From assembly GCA_025360685.1 (NCBI GenBank), contig JANYBR010000066.1:1-5872 (forward strand): DNA of 5,872 nucleotides, written 5' to 3'. Origin of the DNA: Pseudomonadota bacterium (GTDB lineage Bacteria > Pseudomonadota > Alphaproteobacteria > Micropepsales > Micropepsaceae). The notes under the pieces were generated by a model. That model saw only the letters and a program-made list of their open reading frames with translations, was not told the DNA's origin and did no database searches. Below, piece after piece: positions 5,814 through 5,872 of this stretch; the first letter of the stretch is position 1, and each line of letters begins with the position of its first letter. The position numbers and the translations under genes are program-made.

Positions 5814-5838
5814 CGCCCGCATGAAGCGGGCGATGACG
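5802..5838 (-). repeat. REP-like hairpin unit 2 (inverted pair, right copy)
   Basis: Read on the minus strand it begins CGTCATCGCCCGC and ends GCGGGCGACCCATAATGAC, the same layout as unit 1. Its core on the plus strand is CGCCCGC-ATGAA-GCGGGCG (5814-5832), a seven-pair stem with a five-base loop. It is 37 bases, 15 shorter than unit 1, with all the missing length in the loop and upper stem. The pair has the head-to-head layout of bacterial interspersed REP clusters. Confidence 0.8.
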
Positions 5839-5872
5839 GAATGGATTTGTGGTCTTGCACCATTTCTGTCAC

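Larger units (their letters stand above)
5668..5872. other. Non-coding intergenic region after accC
   Basis: These 205 bases hold the REP-like fragment and the inverted REP pair described separately. I see no convincing gene, promoter or T-rich terminator in the rest. The last 34 bases (5839-5872) show nothing recognisable. Confidence 0.7.

Noticed and set aside
5728..5838. CRISPR array or intrinsic terminator
   Set aside because: There are only two units, in inverted and not direct orientation, with no repeated spacers, and no T-tract follows either hairpin.
5603..5872. Minus-strand open frame across the end of accC and the repeats
   Set aside because: It runs through the REP-like palindromes and the accC 3' end, has no recognisable motif, and could be an accident of the repeat sequence.

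Overview
The window is a G+C-rich, densely coded chromosomal segment. It most likely comes from an alphaproteobacterium of the order Hyphomicrobiales (rhizobial/Bradyrhizobium-like side). The lineage call is inference. It rests on the gene order (M48 protease, DsbA-family oxidoreductase, aroQ, accB, accC), on a ThiS-ThiG fusion, and on palindromic repeats of the type common in that group. No mobile-element gene, CRISPR array, tRNA or rRNA was seen.

Layout. Positions 1-1305 (+) hold the 3' part of a periplasmic M48 metallopeptidase with a C-terminal TPR region; its start lies upstream of the window. Sixteen bases later, 1322-2080 (+) encodes a membrane-anchored or exported DsbA-family thioredoxin-fold protein (CPYC) with a ScsC-like N-terminal region. 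Convergent to it, ten bases away, 2091-3089 (-) encodes a fusion of the sulfur carrier ThiS and thiazole synthase ThiG. Its leader carries a clear TPP riboswitch (3137-3221, -). From the same intergenic region the aroQ-accB-accC cluster departs rightward: type II 3-dehydroquinase (TTG start at 3339), biotin carboxyl carrier protein (3806-4318) and biotin carboxylase (4318-5667). These genes overlap by 4 and 1 bases. The last 205 bases are non-coding and contain a decayed REP-like fragment and an inverted pair of REP-like hairpin units.

How the genes work together. The first two genes fit an envelope protein quality-control and disulfide unit. The thiSG gene makes the thiazole moiety of thiamine and should be shut down by thiamine pyrophosphate through its riboswitch. 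The aroQ-accB-accC operon couples a shikimate-pathway step with the biotin half-reaction of acetyl-CoA carboxylase, the first committed step of fatty acid synthesis.

This is mostly housekeeping DNA, and I do not see an undescribed system. The points most worth a second look are: (i) the ThiS tail Gly-Gly is locked inside a fusion that offers no internal restart codon; (ii) AroQ has Thr where the family has a conserved active-site Asn; (iii) the two terminal REP-like units differ by two compensatory base-pair changes; (iv) the thiSG leader can form a hairpin that hides its ribosome binding site.
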